A DNA stretch of 64,000 bases, taken from Bacillus methanolicus MGA3 (lineage in GTDB: Bacteria; Bacillota; Bacilli; Bacillales; Cytobacillaceae). The notes beneath the pieces are model-generated. The model saw only the letters and a list, made by a program, of their open reading frames with translations. It was not told the origin of the DNA and searched no databases. How positions within the stretch are numbered: position 1 is the first letter of the stretch; each line of letters starts with the position of its first letter. Below are positions 51,574 to 60,804 of the stretch, piece after piece. A program made the position numbers and the translations under genes. The stretch lies in contig NZ_CP007739.1 in assembly GCF_000724485.1 (NCBI RefSeq), positions 604,843-668,842 of the forward strand, written 5' to 3'.

Positions 51574-52488
51574 TTACTCAATCTTCACTCCTACATCAAA
51601 CACATAAGGCTGCTTTGGAGCAGTAATTTTTGAAATCTTTTTTATTTTTATGATTGGGATCTGATATCCATCATAATGGGTTTGATCAATCGTACCTGTT
51701 ACTTGTATCCATTTATCTTTTGGCAAGGTTGCTACATTTCCTTTTGCCATAATTCCATATACGGAGGCATCTGCAATACAACAGGTGATTCCAAATCGAG
51801 CTACGATGATTTGATTTTGCATGAAATTATTTTCCCTATAAACAAATCCTTTCGTGGTAACGGTTTTACCAATTAAACTCGATAAATTATCTTGAATGAT
51901 ATTCATCTTTGGAACATAAAGCTCATCATTTATGTTAATATTTTTGGCCATTAAAATTTTCTTTTTTAATGTGGAGTATTCCGTTTTAGTTAATGGTTCA
52001 GGTTGATTATCGAGTATATTATTGGTATTTGGTGTGGAATTAATTTTTTCTGATTTTGTATTGGAATTGTTTTTAACAGTCTTGCTGGGATTTGTGTCTT
52101 GTGAATTCGTTCCAAGTTTAATGGTTCGGTTCATTGCTATTGAGCTATCAAGCACGTTGTTTGCAAAAAGAAATCCAGTTGTTATTGGGATTATAAACAA
52201 TGAATAAAGAAACAGACTTTTAACTATTGATGTCGGATAAAAATGTTCCCCGTCACAATCACAATAATATCTATGTTTTTGATTCGAAGTTCCTCTAAGT
52301 ATTAATAGAACGCCTAAAATAAGAAAAATAAAAAGAGTAAAATAAATGAAACGAATCATTTTTGGTGCAATCAAGAGCGTAATGTTGTTTGTAAGGAGTA
52401 ATTTAAAAAAGAGCAACATAAACCCTATAAGGATGATTCCCCTTATAAGATGATGAAAGGAATTAGCTTCTTCATTTTCCTTCTTCAT
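51574..52488 (-). CDS. ycgQ: TIGR03943-family permease-subunit (YcgQ)
   Basis: 304 residues. Three or four N-terminal helices (about 15-35, 38-58, 85-105), a low-complexity Ser/Asn linker, and a soluble C-terminal domain (VTTKGFVYRENNFMQNQIIV, ITCCIADASVYGIM, IQVTGTIDQTHYDGYQIPII). YcgQ is a partner of the YcgR permease, in B. subtilis both zinc-starvation induced. 10 nt downstream of ycgR, so one operon under the Zur box. Confidence 0.9.
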   Translation of the reverse strand: MKKENEEANSFHHLIRGIILIGFMLLFFKLLLTNNITLLIAPKMIRFIYFTLFIFLILGVLLILRGTSNQKHRYYCDCDGEHFYPTSIVKSLFLYSLFIIPITTGFLFANNVLDSSIAMNRTIKLGTNSQDTNPSKTVKNNSNTKSEKINSTPNTNNILDNQPEPLTKTEYSTLKKKILMAKNININDELYVPKMNIIQDNLSSLIGKTVTTKGFVYRENNFMQNQIIVARFGITCCIADASVYGIMAKGNVATLPKDKWIQVTGTIDQTHYDGYQIPIIKIKKISKITAPKQPYVFDVGVKIE

Positions 52489-52498
52489 AGAGCACCTC

Positions 52499-53503
52499 CT
52501 ATAAAAAAATCAACTGGAAAATAAAAATAGTTAAATAGACGATAATTGGTGTTGCTAGTAATAAATAAAGAACAAACTTCTTTTTAAAATAAGCGAATAA
52601 CATAAAGGTATTTTTTATGTCAATCATTGGTCCAAAAACTAAGAAAGCAAGTAGTGCTCCTTCCGTAAAAGTAGAACCGAATGAGGAAGCTACAAAGGCA
52701 TCTGCTGAGGAACATACTGATAGGACATAGGCAAAACCCATCATAACCCCTGGTGCTAAGATAGTGTTCGTCCCTATTGATAACAGAACATTGCGGTCCA
52801 AGAATGCCTGAAACAGACTTGCAATGAAAGCACCTATGAATAAATATTTACCTGTATCAAATAATTCATCACTTGCATGATAGAACGTTTCTAAAAGTCT
52901 ATTTCCTTTTGTATGGTGGTGATTATGATTATGATGCCTGTTTATTCTATCTTTTAAGATATTTTCCCTCTTAAATAATTGGTAAATGATTAATCCAATA
53001 ATTATTGAACTAAAAAACCCAACAACCATTCTTGCATTTGCAATATAGGGTGTACTCTTAAATGCAAAATAGGTAGAAGCATAGACGACAGGGTTTATGA
53101 TAGGAGCACTAAGCATAAAGACAACTCCAACATGCGAAGGCATGCCTTTCTTTATTAACCTACGAATAACGGGAATAATTGCACACTCACAAATAGGAAA
53201 GACAATTCCTAGAAGTGCTGCAGGTATTATGGCTAAATAAGCATTACGAGGCAATAGCCTTCGAATTGCATTCTCAGAAACAAACGATTGAATAATGGCC
53301 GATACAAATACGCCTAATAAAATAAAAGGAATGGCTTCTAAAATAATGCTCAGGAAAATTGTATTAACATTAAAAAAAGAAGTTGGAATTCTACTAAAAA
53401 TGGAGATGTTTTTAATTTCCTCTGCAAAAAGAAAGAGAAACATGAATAAACAAAATAATAGAAAAATTAACCAATCTATTAGCAACTTTTTTAAATAGTT
53501 CAC
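52499..53503 (-). CDS. ycgR: Permease (YcgR, UPF0718/SO_0444 family)
   Basis: 334 residues, about 8-9 helices. Two family repeats: VFPICECAIIPVIRRLIKKG (with CEC) and SVCSSADAFVASSFGSTFTE. A His-rich loop INRHHNHNHHHTKGNR in the middle suggests metal binding. First gene of the ycgRQ operon, divergent from the zinc lipoprotein with two Zur boxes between. Probably moves zinc or a zinc-binding factor; direction unknown. Confidence 0.88.
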   Translation of the reverse strand: MNYLKKLLIDWLIFLLFCLFMFLFLFAEEIKNISIFSRIPTSFFNVNTIFLSIILEAIPFILLGVFVSAIIQSFVSENAIRRLLPRNAYLAIIPAALLGIVFPICECAIIPVIRRLIKKGMPSHVGVVFMLSAPIINPVVYASTYFAFKSTPYIANARMVVGFFSSIIIGLIIYQLFKRENILKDRINRHHNHNHHHTKGNRLLETFYHASDELFDTGKYLFIGAFIASLFQAFLDRNVLLSIGTNTILAPGVMMGFAYVLSVCSSADAFVASSFGSTFTEGALLAFLVFGPMIDIKNTFMLFAYFKKKFVLYLLLATPIIVYLTIFIFQLIFL

Positions 53504-53611
53504 AACAAAATCTACCTCCTATATCTAGCAGTTCTATCATTATGTTATGCAGCTCTAGGGAGTTAATTCATAAAAACAGATTGACATAAATAAATAATGA
53601 GTATAAGATAC

Positions 53612-53632
53612 AATTCGTAATAGTTACGGTTT
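53612..53632. promoter_or_regulatory. Zur box 1 (ycgRQ side)
   Basis: AATTCGTAATAGTTACGGTT+T matches AAATCGTAATNATTACGATTT with three mismatches at 20 defined positions. Confidence 0.85.
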
Positions 53633-53677
53633 GTGAAATTCTAATAAACTCTGATTATACACATAACTATTCGTTTT

Positions 53678-53698
53678 AAATCGTAATAATTACTAATT
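53678..53698. promoter_or_regulatory. Zur box 2 (zinc-lipoprotein side)
   Basis: AAATCGTAATAATTACTAAT+T matches the Zur box with two mismatches at 20 defined positions. It lies 29 nt before the start codon of the lipoprotein gene. Confidence 0.9.
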
Positions 53699-53726
53699 AA
53701 AAACAATAATGGAGGGAAGGGGTAAA

Positions 53727-54668
53727 ATGAAAAGACTAATATGTACATTTATTATTGTTCTTGTATTTTTAAGCGGCTGCGCTAATGCTATTCAAACGAA
53801 AGATAAAAAAGCTAATGAGGGAACTAAAAAATTACAAATTGTCACCACTTTTTATCCTATGTATTATTTTGCTCAAAAAGTTGCTGGCAGATCCGCAAAT
53901 GTTGACCTTTTAATACCGAATGGTGTGGAACCACATGATTGGGAACCAACCACAAAGGATATGGCTAAAATTCAAAATGCAGATGTATTTATCTACAATA
54001 GCCGTTACTTTGAGACATGGACTGAAAAAGTATTGAAAAATATTAATCAATCCAACTTAAAAATTGTTGAGGCTTCCAAAAATATTGAATTAATAGATGC
54101 AGACTCAGAGGAAGATGGAAATCATCAAATCAAAGATCATTCTTCTAAAGACCCTCATGTATGGCTTTCTCCTGTGTTAGCTAAACAAGAGGTTGACAAT
54201 ATTGCTCAGGCTTTAGAGCAGAAAGACCCGAAAAATAAAGAGCAATATGAAAAAAATGCCGCAGCTTTTAAATCTCAACTTGATGATTTGGATAGCTTAT
54301 ATAAAGAAACGATTAATAAGGCGAGAAAAAAAGAATTTGTTACACAACACGCTGCATTTGGCTACTTGGCGAAACAATATGGATTAACTCAAATCCCGAT
54401 AGCAGGATTATCCCCTGACGTAGAACCAAGTCTTGATAAATTGGCTGAATTAGCGGAATTAACAAAGAAGAAAAATATAAAGGTAATCTATTTTGAGGGA
54501 CTTACTTCTTCTAAAGTGGCTCAAACCTTAGCCAATGAAATAGGTGCTAAAACAGAAGTTTTAAATCCATTAGAAGGATTAACTAAAGAAGAGCAAGATA
54601 AAGGACTTGACTATATAGGTGTTATGAAAAAAAACCTAGAGGCATTAAAAAAATCCATTTTAGAGTAA
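53727..54668 (+). CDS. znuA: High-affinity zinc ABC-transporter binding lipoprotein (ZnuA/AdcA)
   Basis: 313 residues from ATG 53727 (GGAGGGAAGGGGTAAA ahead). Lipoprotein signal KRLICTFIIVLVFLSGC, lipidated at C18. Cluster A-1 zinc-binding fold: GVEPHDWEPTTKD (first His), a short Asp/His loop EDGNHQIKDHSSKDPHVWLS, TQHAAFGYLAKQYGLTQIPI (third His) and YFEGLTSSKVAQTLANEIGA. Delivers zinc to an ABC transporter, but no znuB/znuC follow; a terminator lies 10 nt on. The partner genes must be elsewhere. Confidence 0.92.
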   Translation: MKRLICTFIIVLVFLSGCANAIQTKDKKANEGTKKLQIVTTFYPMYYFAQKVAGRSANVDLLIPNGVEPHDWEPTTKDMAKIQNADVFIYNSRYFETWTEKVLKNINQSNLKIVEASKNIELIDADSEEDGNHQIKDHSSKDPHVWLSPVLAKQEVDNIAQALEQKDPKNKEQYEKNAAAFKSQLDDLDSLYKETINKARKKEFVTQHAAFGYLAKQYGLTQIPIAGLSPDVEPSLDKLAELAELTKKKNIKVIYFEGLTSSKVAQTLANEIGAKTEVLNPLEGLTKEEQDKGLDYIGVMKKNLEALKKSILE

Positions 54669-54678
54669 TACTTCAATG

Positions 54679-54709
54679 ACGCTTGGATCGCAGTTATCCA
54701 AGCGTTTTT
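54679..54709 (+). terminator. Terminator after znuA
   Basis: ACGCTTGGAT pairs perfectly with ATCCAAGCGT around CGCAGTT, then TTTTC. Confidence 0.92.
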
Positions 54710-54926
54710 CTTTCATTATTTATCAAGGCTATTCATATACTAATTGAGTGAATTATGGAAACAGTTTAGGCAGAAAAATCCGGTTTCTTAATCCATGGTG
54801 CAGTTTCGCTTATGGTTGGCTAAGGGGGACAGTTTGAAATAATTAGCTAAAACTTCAGAGAGAATGATTTTACTGAAAATTTATTCACATGATAAAATCG
54901 TCTTAAAAAGGAAAGTGGTGGAGAAA

Positions 54927-55271
54927 GTGGATCTTGTCCCTACTTTATGGAAAAAAGATGAATTTTCAATTTCTACTGAAAAGAGTTATTTGGACATGGA
55001 TGTAATATTTAATTTCTTGAATAAGGAATCATATTGGGCAAATGGAATCCCCATTGAAATTGTTATGGAATCAATTAAAAATACTCCTCTATGTTTTGGA
55101 ATTTATAAAGGAGACCCAACAAATGGTCCAGCACAGCTAGTTGGCTTTGGAAGAGTTATTTCAGATTTATCCACGTTTGCATATTTAGCTGATGTTTTCG
55201 TTCTAAAGCCTTTTCGCGGGTTAGGTTTATCAAAATGGTTAATGAGTGTTTATTTTTCTATCGGGGTTTGA
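54927..55271 (+). pseudogene. GNAT acetyltransferase, 3'-truncated
   Basis: From GTG 54927 the product reads DLVPTLWKKDEFSISTEKSY, YWANGIPIEIVMESI and LVGFGRVISDLSTFAYLADV, then the acetyl-CoA-binding loop FRGLGLSKWLM. The frame then ends SVYFSIGV with TGA, where relatives continue for 25-30 residues (beta 6, beta 7). So the last part of the fold is missing. A hairpin follows soon. Probably inactive. Confidence 0.7.
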
Positions 55272-55295
55272 TCGTTGAATAAAAAAACAAAAAAC

Positions 55296-55325
55296 GCTAC
55301 CTTATCAAATATAAGGTGGCTTTTG
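55296..55325 (+). terminator. Terminator after the GNAT fragment
   Basis: GCTACCTTAT pairs with ATAAGGTGGC around CAAAT (one G-T wobble), then TTTTG. Confidence 0.8.
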
Positions 55326-55428
55326 ATTTCTCGTCAAATGATTAATGAATCTAATGTAGATGTGGAATTTCTAGTAATATCCTAACCTAATAGTAGAGGC
55401 GACAGGATTTTATTAGAGAAATAATTTG

Positions 55429-55572
55429 TTTGTTTTTCATCTAACAGGTGCTTTAGCAGATAACAATGATTACAGGTATGATCTTAGCATAAGGAATTAT
55501 ATTGAAATTTTTGATGAGCTGTAAGAACTAATAGGTGAAAGCCCAAAAATTGGAACTATATTTCCTTTATAA
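55429..55572 (+). pseudogene. Gene remnant of unknown family
   Basis: A frame reads FVFHLTGALADNNDYRYDLS, IRNYIEIFDEL, TAA, then ELIGESPKIGTIFPL to a stop. Coding-like composition, no start, one internal stop. Family not recognised. Confidence 0.3.
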
Positions 55573-55861
55573 AAATGAAAGATTCTTTTTGGCAGTTGTT
55601 CGAGCTTAATTCATAGCCACAAACTCAACTTTCTTTGAATCTGAAGCCAGAGTGCTTTTGCCCGAACAACCAAGTTAATATTCTAATATATCTTTTTTAA
55701 AAATATATGAATAATATGTTAACAATTCTTTTCGAAAAACGATTGGTTTGCATTTAGAAATTATTAATTACAAAATACATAACACAAGGTGGCATTAATG
55801 TTGAAAATGAACAAGAAATTCCTATTCCCTTCAATAATGGAAAGGAGCAGTGATTTTAACA
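55573..55861. other. Intergenic stretch with no clear gene
   Basis: AT-rich. TTGCCCGAACAACC and TGGCAGTTGTTCGAGC (about 55591-55670) are weakly inverted copies of each other. No frame with a ribosome-binding site. Confidence 0.4.
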
Positions 55862-55911
55862 AAAAAAGCGGGACTAGTCATCAATTAAAAAAATAGTTGA
55901 TGATATCCCGC
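55862..55911 (-). terminator. Terminator after yjdF
   Basis: GCGGGA...AGTCATCAA pairs with TTGATGA...TCCCGC; the minus strand then runs into seven T. Confidence 0.85.
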
Positions 55912-55938
55912 GCCCTTTAATAAAAAATATTATTCTAA

Positions 55939-56349
55939 TTATTTACCACGATGCTTAGCTTTAGCTTTTTGACGTCTAATTTCTTGTTTTCGTTTTTTCA
56001 TCTCTTCTCTTTGCTGACGAGTGAATACTTGTCTCTCTTTTTTTCTCTTTTCATGCTCCAATTTCAAAGCCTCTTGAGCATAAGAAGAAATTCCTTTCAT
56101 TTTTAGTTCTCGAGCCACTAGCCTGGATAACCGCTTTGGATTAGCCCTTCGGTCACTAGAGGTTTTAATATCCACCTCTTGCGATAATTTGTTGGTCACT
56201 TCATCAATATTTTCGTGGATGAATTCCAGAATTTCACTATCCTTTGGTTCAGAACCAAATAAATACCTGCCAGCTTTTAACTTGCCATTATCATTTACCT
56301 CTACAACACCTACCCAAAATTGACCGTCATAGTAAACAGTCAGTTTCAT
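55939..56349 (-). CDS. yjdF: YjdF-family protein
   Basis: 136 residues from ATG 56349 (AGAGGGGGAATATTT ahead). KLTVYYDGQFWVGVVEVNDN, FGSEPKDSEILEFIHENIDE, then a basic tail RRANPKRLSRLVARELKMKG and repeated KR. This is the DUF2992/YjdF family, whose biochemical role is unknown; the gene is controlled by the yjdF riboswitch, which responds to azaaromatic compounds. The riboswitch is seen just upstream. Confidence 0.9.
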   Translation of the reverse strand: MKLTVYYDGQFWVGVVEVNDNGKLKAGRYLFGSEPKDSEILEFIHENIDEVTNKLSQEVDIKTSSDRRANPKRLSRLVARELKMKGISSYAQEALKLEHEKRKKERQVFTRQQREEMKKRKQEIRRQKAKAKHRGK

Positions 56350-56369
56350 AAATATTCCCCCTCTAAAAG

Positions 56370-56480
56370 TATTACGGGTAACGATGGACATCCCGAGGGG
56401 GGAAGGTTACTGACATGGACAAAGTTATGACCATGCGTTCGGACTACCAACCGAACCGTGTTTTTACGTACCCGTTTCAT
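56370..56480 (-). ncRNA. yjdF riboswitch
   Basis: On the minus strand ACGGGTACGTAAAAACACGG opens the element and CGTTACCCGTAATAC closes it, with ACGGGTA/TTACCCGT pairing. In between are GGTTGGTAGTCCGAACGC, ATGGTC and a CCATGTCAGTAACCTTCCCC stretch. Position right before yjdF, about 110 nt length and the multi-stem layout match the known yjdF motif; I did not run a covariance model. Confidence 0.78.
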
Positions 56481-56611
56481 TATTTCCAACATTATATTTT
56501 ATCATATATTTCCTTTAAATTCCATAATAACATCTCCCAAATGCTCACACTTCTAATTAGTATGGAGAAAGTAATAGTTTTGATCTTAACAGAGCCAGAA
56601 AGCAGGATAGT

Positions 56612-56640
56612 AAAAGAAGGAACCAATTTGGTCCCTTTTC
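56612..56640 (-). terminator. Terminator after the methyltransferase
   Basis: On the minus strand GGGACCAA pairs with TTGGTTCC around the AAT centre, followed by TTCTTTTAC. Confidence 0.65.
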
Positions 56641-57417
56641 TTATTCTTTTATTCCAATTACACGTATTCGTTTATAATCTGCGAACCATCCGCCGTTTTG
56701 AAATAAGACTCCTTTCAAGTTGTTTTCCACTTTAGTTATTATGAAATCCTTTGTTTCCTCGGTTAGCCCTTCGAACATACTATTACCGAACATTTGAATC
56801 CAATTTCTAATTCCATGATCTCCATCTAATGGCGTAAGTCTATCAAAATGTTGAGCAAAAATAACTCTAAAGCCCACTTCCTCCATTAACGTTGAATATT
56901 CGCCTATACTTGGAAAATACCAAGGAAATAGCTCTGCTTTAAATTCAATTCCTAATTTTTCGAATTGGTTAAGGATTTCATCAGTTATTATTTTAACATT
57001 CCCTTTACCGCCAAATTCTGCAACAAATCTGCCATCTTGTTTTAAAGCTTTATAAATGCAAATTAAAGCCTGCTTTGGAGGTTTTACCCAGTGAAGTGTG
57101 GCGTTCGAGAAAACAGCATCAAATTCACAATGATAATCAAGATTTAAAGCATCTTGTACTTCAAATTTTATATGTGGGTATTTCTTTTTGGCTTGATCTA
57201 CCATATTTTCTGATTTATCAATACCAATAACATTTACTCCAAGTTTGTTAAGTTTATAAGCTAAATCTCCTGTTCCACAACCAAGGTCAAGGATATACTC
57301 ACCTTTCTTCGGTGCTAACAACTCAATTAAATCTTCTCCAAATTTTGACACAAATGAATGTTTACTATCGTACAAATGAGCATTCCAATTATCGCTATCA
57401 ATATTATTATTTAGCAT
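56641..57417 (-). CDS. Class I SAM-dependent methyltransferase
   Basis: 258 residues from ATG 57417 (AGAGGTGCTCTAT ahead; an ATG at 57447 is less well placed). Motif I ILDLGCGTGDLAYKL near 44-58, motif II VIGIDKSENMVDQAKKKYP, DAVFSNATLHWVKPP. Looks like trans-aconitate methyltransferase or a small-molecule methyltransferase; substrate unknown. Confidence 0.85.
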   Translation of the reverse strand: MLNNNIDSDNWNAHLYDSKHSFVSKFGEDLIELLAPKKGEYILDLGCGTGDLAYKLNKLGVNVIGIDKSENMVDQAKKKYPHIKFEVQDALNLDYHCEFDAVFSNATLHWVKPPKQALICIYKALKQDGRFVAEFGGKGNVKIITDEILNQFEKLGIEFKAELFPWYFPSIGEYSTLMEEVGFRVIFAQHFDRLTPLDGDHGIRNWIQMFGNSMFEGLTEETKDFIITKVENNLKGVLFQNGGWFADYKRIRVIGIKE

Positions 57418-57768
57418 ATAGAGCACCTCTAAAATCACTGATTTCATGTTCTTTAACTATATAAAACAATAATTGGGAATATTTTAACAGATTGATATAG
57501 ATTACTCAACAGCTATTAAAGAACGGTCTTTAGCGCAAAAAAATTCAGTAAGGTATACATTAGGCACCGTAAGAAGCATAGGATGAAATCAAATAAAAAA
57601 TGGGTGCAGCCAACGTTCGATTCGCAATCGTAATAAAATGTAGAAATCTAAAATAATTATAGAATTAAAGTGTAAATGCTTATCTTCTACCGATTTACAC
57701 CTCTATTCTTGCCGACTTTCATTTTTAAAACCTTAAATAGTAAGAATATTTAAAAAGCAGGTGAAGAT
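57418..57768. other. Leader region of hutUIG
   Basis: Contains GTGTAAATGCTTATC...GATTTACAC (57670-57700), an 8-bp inverted repeat; the left half TGTAAATGCTTATC is an 11-of-14 match to the CcpA cre site. TTTAAAACC and GAAGATATG near 57730-57770 give the ribosome-binding context. hut genes are under carbon catabolite control in Bacillus. Confidence 0.5.
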
Positions 57769-59433
57769 ATGACTTTCAATAAAATAAGAAGAGTCATTGA
57801 AAATTATGCAGGTTCGAAACTCCATACAAAGGGATGGATTCAGGAAGCGGCATTGCGAATGCTGTTTAATAACTTGAATCCTGATGTGGCAGAGCGTCCG
57901 GAAGATCTTGTTGTTTATGGTGGCATAGGAAAAGCCGCCCGCAACTGGGAATGCTTTGACGCGATAGTTGAAACATTAAAAAATCTTGAAAACGATGAAA
58001 CGTTGCTCGTTCAGTCAGGTAAACCGGTTGCCGTGTTCAAAACACACGCTGATGCCCCAAGAGTTTTGATTGCCAACTCGAATCTCGTGCCGGCATGGGC
58101 AAACTGGGATCATTTTCACGAGCTTGATAAAAAAGGGTTAATGATGTACGGGCAAATGACCGCGGGAAGCTGGATTTACATCGGCACTCAAGGCATTGTG
58201 CAAGGAACATATGAAACATTTGCAGAGTGTGCCCGCCAGCATTTCAACGGCACTCTTGAAGGAACGATTACGGTAACTGCTGGTCTTGGCGGAATGGGAG
58301 GCGCTCAGCCTCTTGCAGTGTCACTTAATGGTGGTGTCAGCATCAACATCGAAGTTGACAAAAGTCGCATTCAGCGTCGCCGTGATACAAAATACCTTGA
58401 TATAATGACGGATAACCTGAATGAAGCGATTAACTTAGCGATGGAAGCGAAGCGCAATAAAATAGGACTTTCGATTGGGCTTCTTGGCAATGCACCGGAA
58501 GTGTTAAACGCTATGCTTGCAAAAGGATTTATCCCTGATGTGTTAACAGACCAAACGTCTTCTCACGACTCAATCAACGGTTATATACCGATGGGCATGA
58601 GCCTGGAAGAAGCGAAAGAGGTCCGCACGAAAGATCCAAAAGGATATGAAGCAAAATCAAAGGCAAGTATTGCCGAACATGTCCGTGCGATGCTGAAAAT
58701 GCAGGAGCTAGGAGCCATTACGTTTGATTATGGCAACAACATCCGCCAAGTGGCGAAAGACGAAGGCGTAGAAAACGCGTTTAACTTCCCTGGCTTCGTA
58801 CCGGCTTACATTCGACCGCAATTTTGTGAAGGAAAAGGACCGTTCCGCTGGGTAGCACTTTCCGGTGATCCAGAGGACATTTACAGAACAGATGAAGTCA
58901 TTTTACGCGAGTTCAGTTACAATACCCATCTTTGCAACTGGATTAAAATGGCGCAGAAGCGAATTACGTTTCAAGGGCTTCCAGCTCGCATTTGCTGGTT
59001 AGGCTACGGAGAACGGGCGAAATTTGGAAAAATCATAAACGATATGGTAGCCCGTGGGGAATTGAAGGCGTCGATCGTTATTGGCCGCGATCATTTAGAT
59101 TCCGGCTCTGTTGCTTCTCCAAACCGTGAAACAGAAGCAATGAAAGACGGTAGTGATGCTGTTGCAGACTGGCCAATCTTGAATGCTCTTGTTAACGCGG
59201 TAGGCGGGGCAAGCTGGGTATCCGTTCATCATGGCGGCGGAGTAGGGATGGGGTATTCGCTTCATGCCGGCATGGTCATTGTCGCTGACGGATCGAAGGA
59301 AGCAGAAAAACGCCTTGAGCGGGTTCTTACAACAGATCCCGGAATGGGGATCGTTCGTCATGTCGATGCCGGTTATAAGCTTGCGATTCAAAAAGCAAAA
59401 GAAAAAGGCCTCAACATTCCAATGCTAAAGTAG
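57769..59433 (+). CDS. hutU: Urocanate hydratase
   Basis: 554 residues. Adds water to urocanate using a tightly bound NAD+. Family landmarks: [40 protein letters not shown] (NAD binding) and the catalytic cysteine region [33 protein letters not shown] near the C terminus. ATG with AAAAAGCAGGTGAAGAT. First gene of hutUIG. Confidence 0.97.
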   Translation: MTFNKIRRVIENYAGSKLHTKGWIQEAALRMLFNNLNPDVAERPEDLVVYGGIGKAARNWECFDAIVETLKNLENDETLLVQSGKPVAVFKTHADAPRVLIANSNLVPAWANWDHFHELDKKGLMMYGQMTAGSWIYIGTQGIVQGTYETFAECARQHFNGTLEGTITVTAGLGGMGGAQPLAVSLNGGVSINIEVDKSRIQRRRDTKYLDIMTDNLNEAINLAMEAKRNKIGLSIGLLGNAPEVLNAMLAKGFIPDVLTDQTSSHDSINGYIPMGMSLEEAKEVRTKDPKGYEAKSKASIAEHVRAMLKMQELGAITFDYGNNIRQVAKDEGVENAFNFPGFVPAYIRPQFCEGKGPFRWVALSGDPEDIYRTDEVILREFSYNTHLCNWIKMAQKRITFQGLPARICWLGYGERAKFGKIINDMVARGELKASIVIGRDHLDSGSVASPNRETEAMKDGSDAVADWPILNALVNAVGGASWVSVHHGGGVGMGYSLHAGMVIVADGSKEAEKRLERVLTTDPGMGIVRHVDAGYKLAIQKAKEKGLNIPMLK

Positions 59434-59502
59434 AGGAAAAACGCGAAATGAAGGATTGGATGTCTACCAATTCCAGCTAAAACAAAAAGAAGGAGAGACA
59501 TC

Positions 59503-60804
59503 ATGAACAAGAAACCATTATTGATTCGGAATGCAAGCCAAATGGTGACACTTGCAGGAAGCAGTGATGCTCCTCTGACCGGCAAACAGATGGAACAACT
59601 CCAAATTATAGAAAACGGAAGTGTTTGGCTCGAAGATGGTGTAATCCAGTTTGTCGGAAAAGACGAAGAAGTGGCTCAAATCTATAAGGATCGTTTAAAT
59701 GAAGCAGAAATTATCGATGCAACTGGTAAGCTTGTTACTCCGGGTTTAGTTGATCCACATACCCATTTAGTTTTTGCGGGTAGCCGGGAAAACGAATTTA
59801 ATATGCGTCTGGAAGGCGCCACCTATATGGAAATTATGAATAACGGCGGCGGGATCCATGCAACGACTTCTGCAACAAGGAAAGCAACCCACCAAACACT
59901 TTTTGAAGAAAGCAAAAAACGTCTCGACCAATTCTTGTTGCATGGTGTTACGACAGTTGAAGCAAAAAGCGGATACGGTCTTTCACTCGAACATGAAATC
60001 AAGCAGTTGGAAGTGGCGAGAAAGCTTCATGAGCAACATCCGGTTGATATCGTTCAGACGTTCATGGGGGCACATGCGGTTCCTTTTGAATATAAGGAAA
60101 ACCCGGATGAGTTTGTAGACTATATCATTCATGACATGATTCCTGAAGTGGCACGTCGCAAGCTTGCAGAATTTAATGATGTTTTTTGTGAACGAGGAGT
60201 TTTTACACCTGATCAGTCAAAACGCATTCTTGAATCCGGACTTCAACACGGGCTCCTTCCAAAAATCCATGCAGATGAAATTGAGCCATATGAAGGTGCA
60301 GAATTAGCGGCAGAAATTGGTGCTGTATCGGCTGAACACCTATTAAAAGCATCGGATAAGGGAATCGCAGCGCTTGCGGAAAAAGGTGTTATTGCCGTTC
60401 TTTTACCGGGCACGGCATTTTTCTTGATGGCAGAGTCTGCGAACGCAAGGAAAATGATTGACGCAGGAGTGCCGGTAGCTCTTTCTACCGACTGTAATCC
60501 TGGCTCATCACCAACCGTTTCGATGCCGCTCATCATGAATCTTGGCTGCCTGAAAATGGGGATGACACCGGCGGAAGTTCTTACAGCCGCTACGATCAAT
60601 GCTGCTCATGCGATTAACAGAGGAAAAGAAATCGGCAGCATCGAGAAAGACAAGAAAGCGGACATTGTCATTTTTGATGTACCGAACTATATGGTTCTTC
60701 AATACCGTTACGGCATCAACCATGTACACACTGTTATAAAAAGCGGTGAAGTGGTTGTTGATGGAGGGAGATTAGTTTGCGCCAATACCCGTATCCACAG
60801 CTAA
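59503..60804 (+). CDS. hutI: Imidazolonepropionase
   Basis: 433 residues. Amidohydrolase with zinc-binding HTH in VDPHTHLVFAGSRENEF, further metal ligands in TFMGAHAVPFEY and KIHADEIEPYEGAELAAEI, and the catalytic Asp in VALSTDCNPGSSPT. Opens the imidazolone ring. ATG with AAGAAGGAGAGACATC. Its 3' end overlaps hutG by 28 nt. Confidence 0.96.
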   Translation: MNKKPLLIRNASQMVTLAGSSDAPLTGKQMEQLQIIENGSVWLEDGVIQFVGKDEEVAQIYKDRLNEAEIIDATGKLVTPGLVDPHTHLVFAGSRENEFNMRLEGATYMEIMNNGGGIHATTSATRKATHQTLFEESKKRLDQFLLHGVTTVEAKSGYGLSLEHEIKQLEVARKLHEQHPVDIVQTFMGAHAVPFEYKENPDEFVDYIIHDMIPEVARRKLAEFNDVFCERGVFTPDQSKRILESGLQHGLLPKIHADEIEPYEGAELAAEIGAVSAEHLLKASDKGIAALAEKGVIAVLLPGTAFFLMAESANARKMIDAGVPVALSTDCNPGSSPTVSMPLIMNLGCLKMGMTPAEVLTAATINAAHAINRGKEIGSIEKDKKADIVIFDVPNYMVLQYRYGINHVHTVIKSGEVVVDGGRLVCANTRIHS

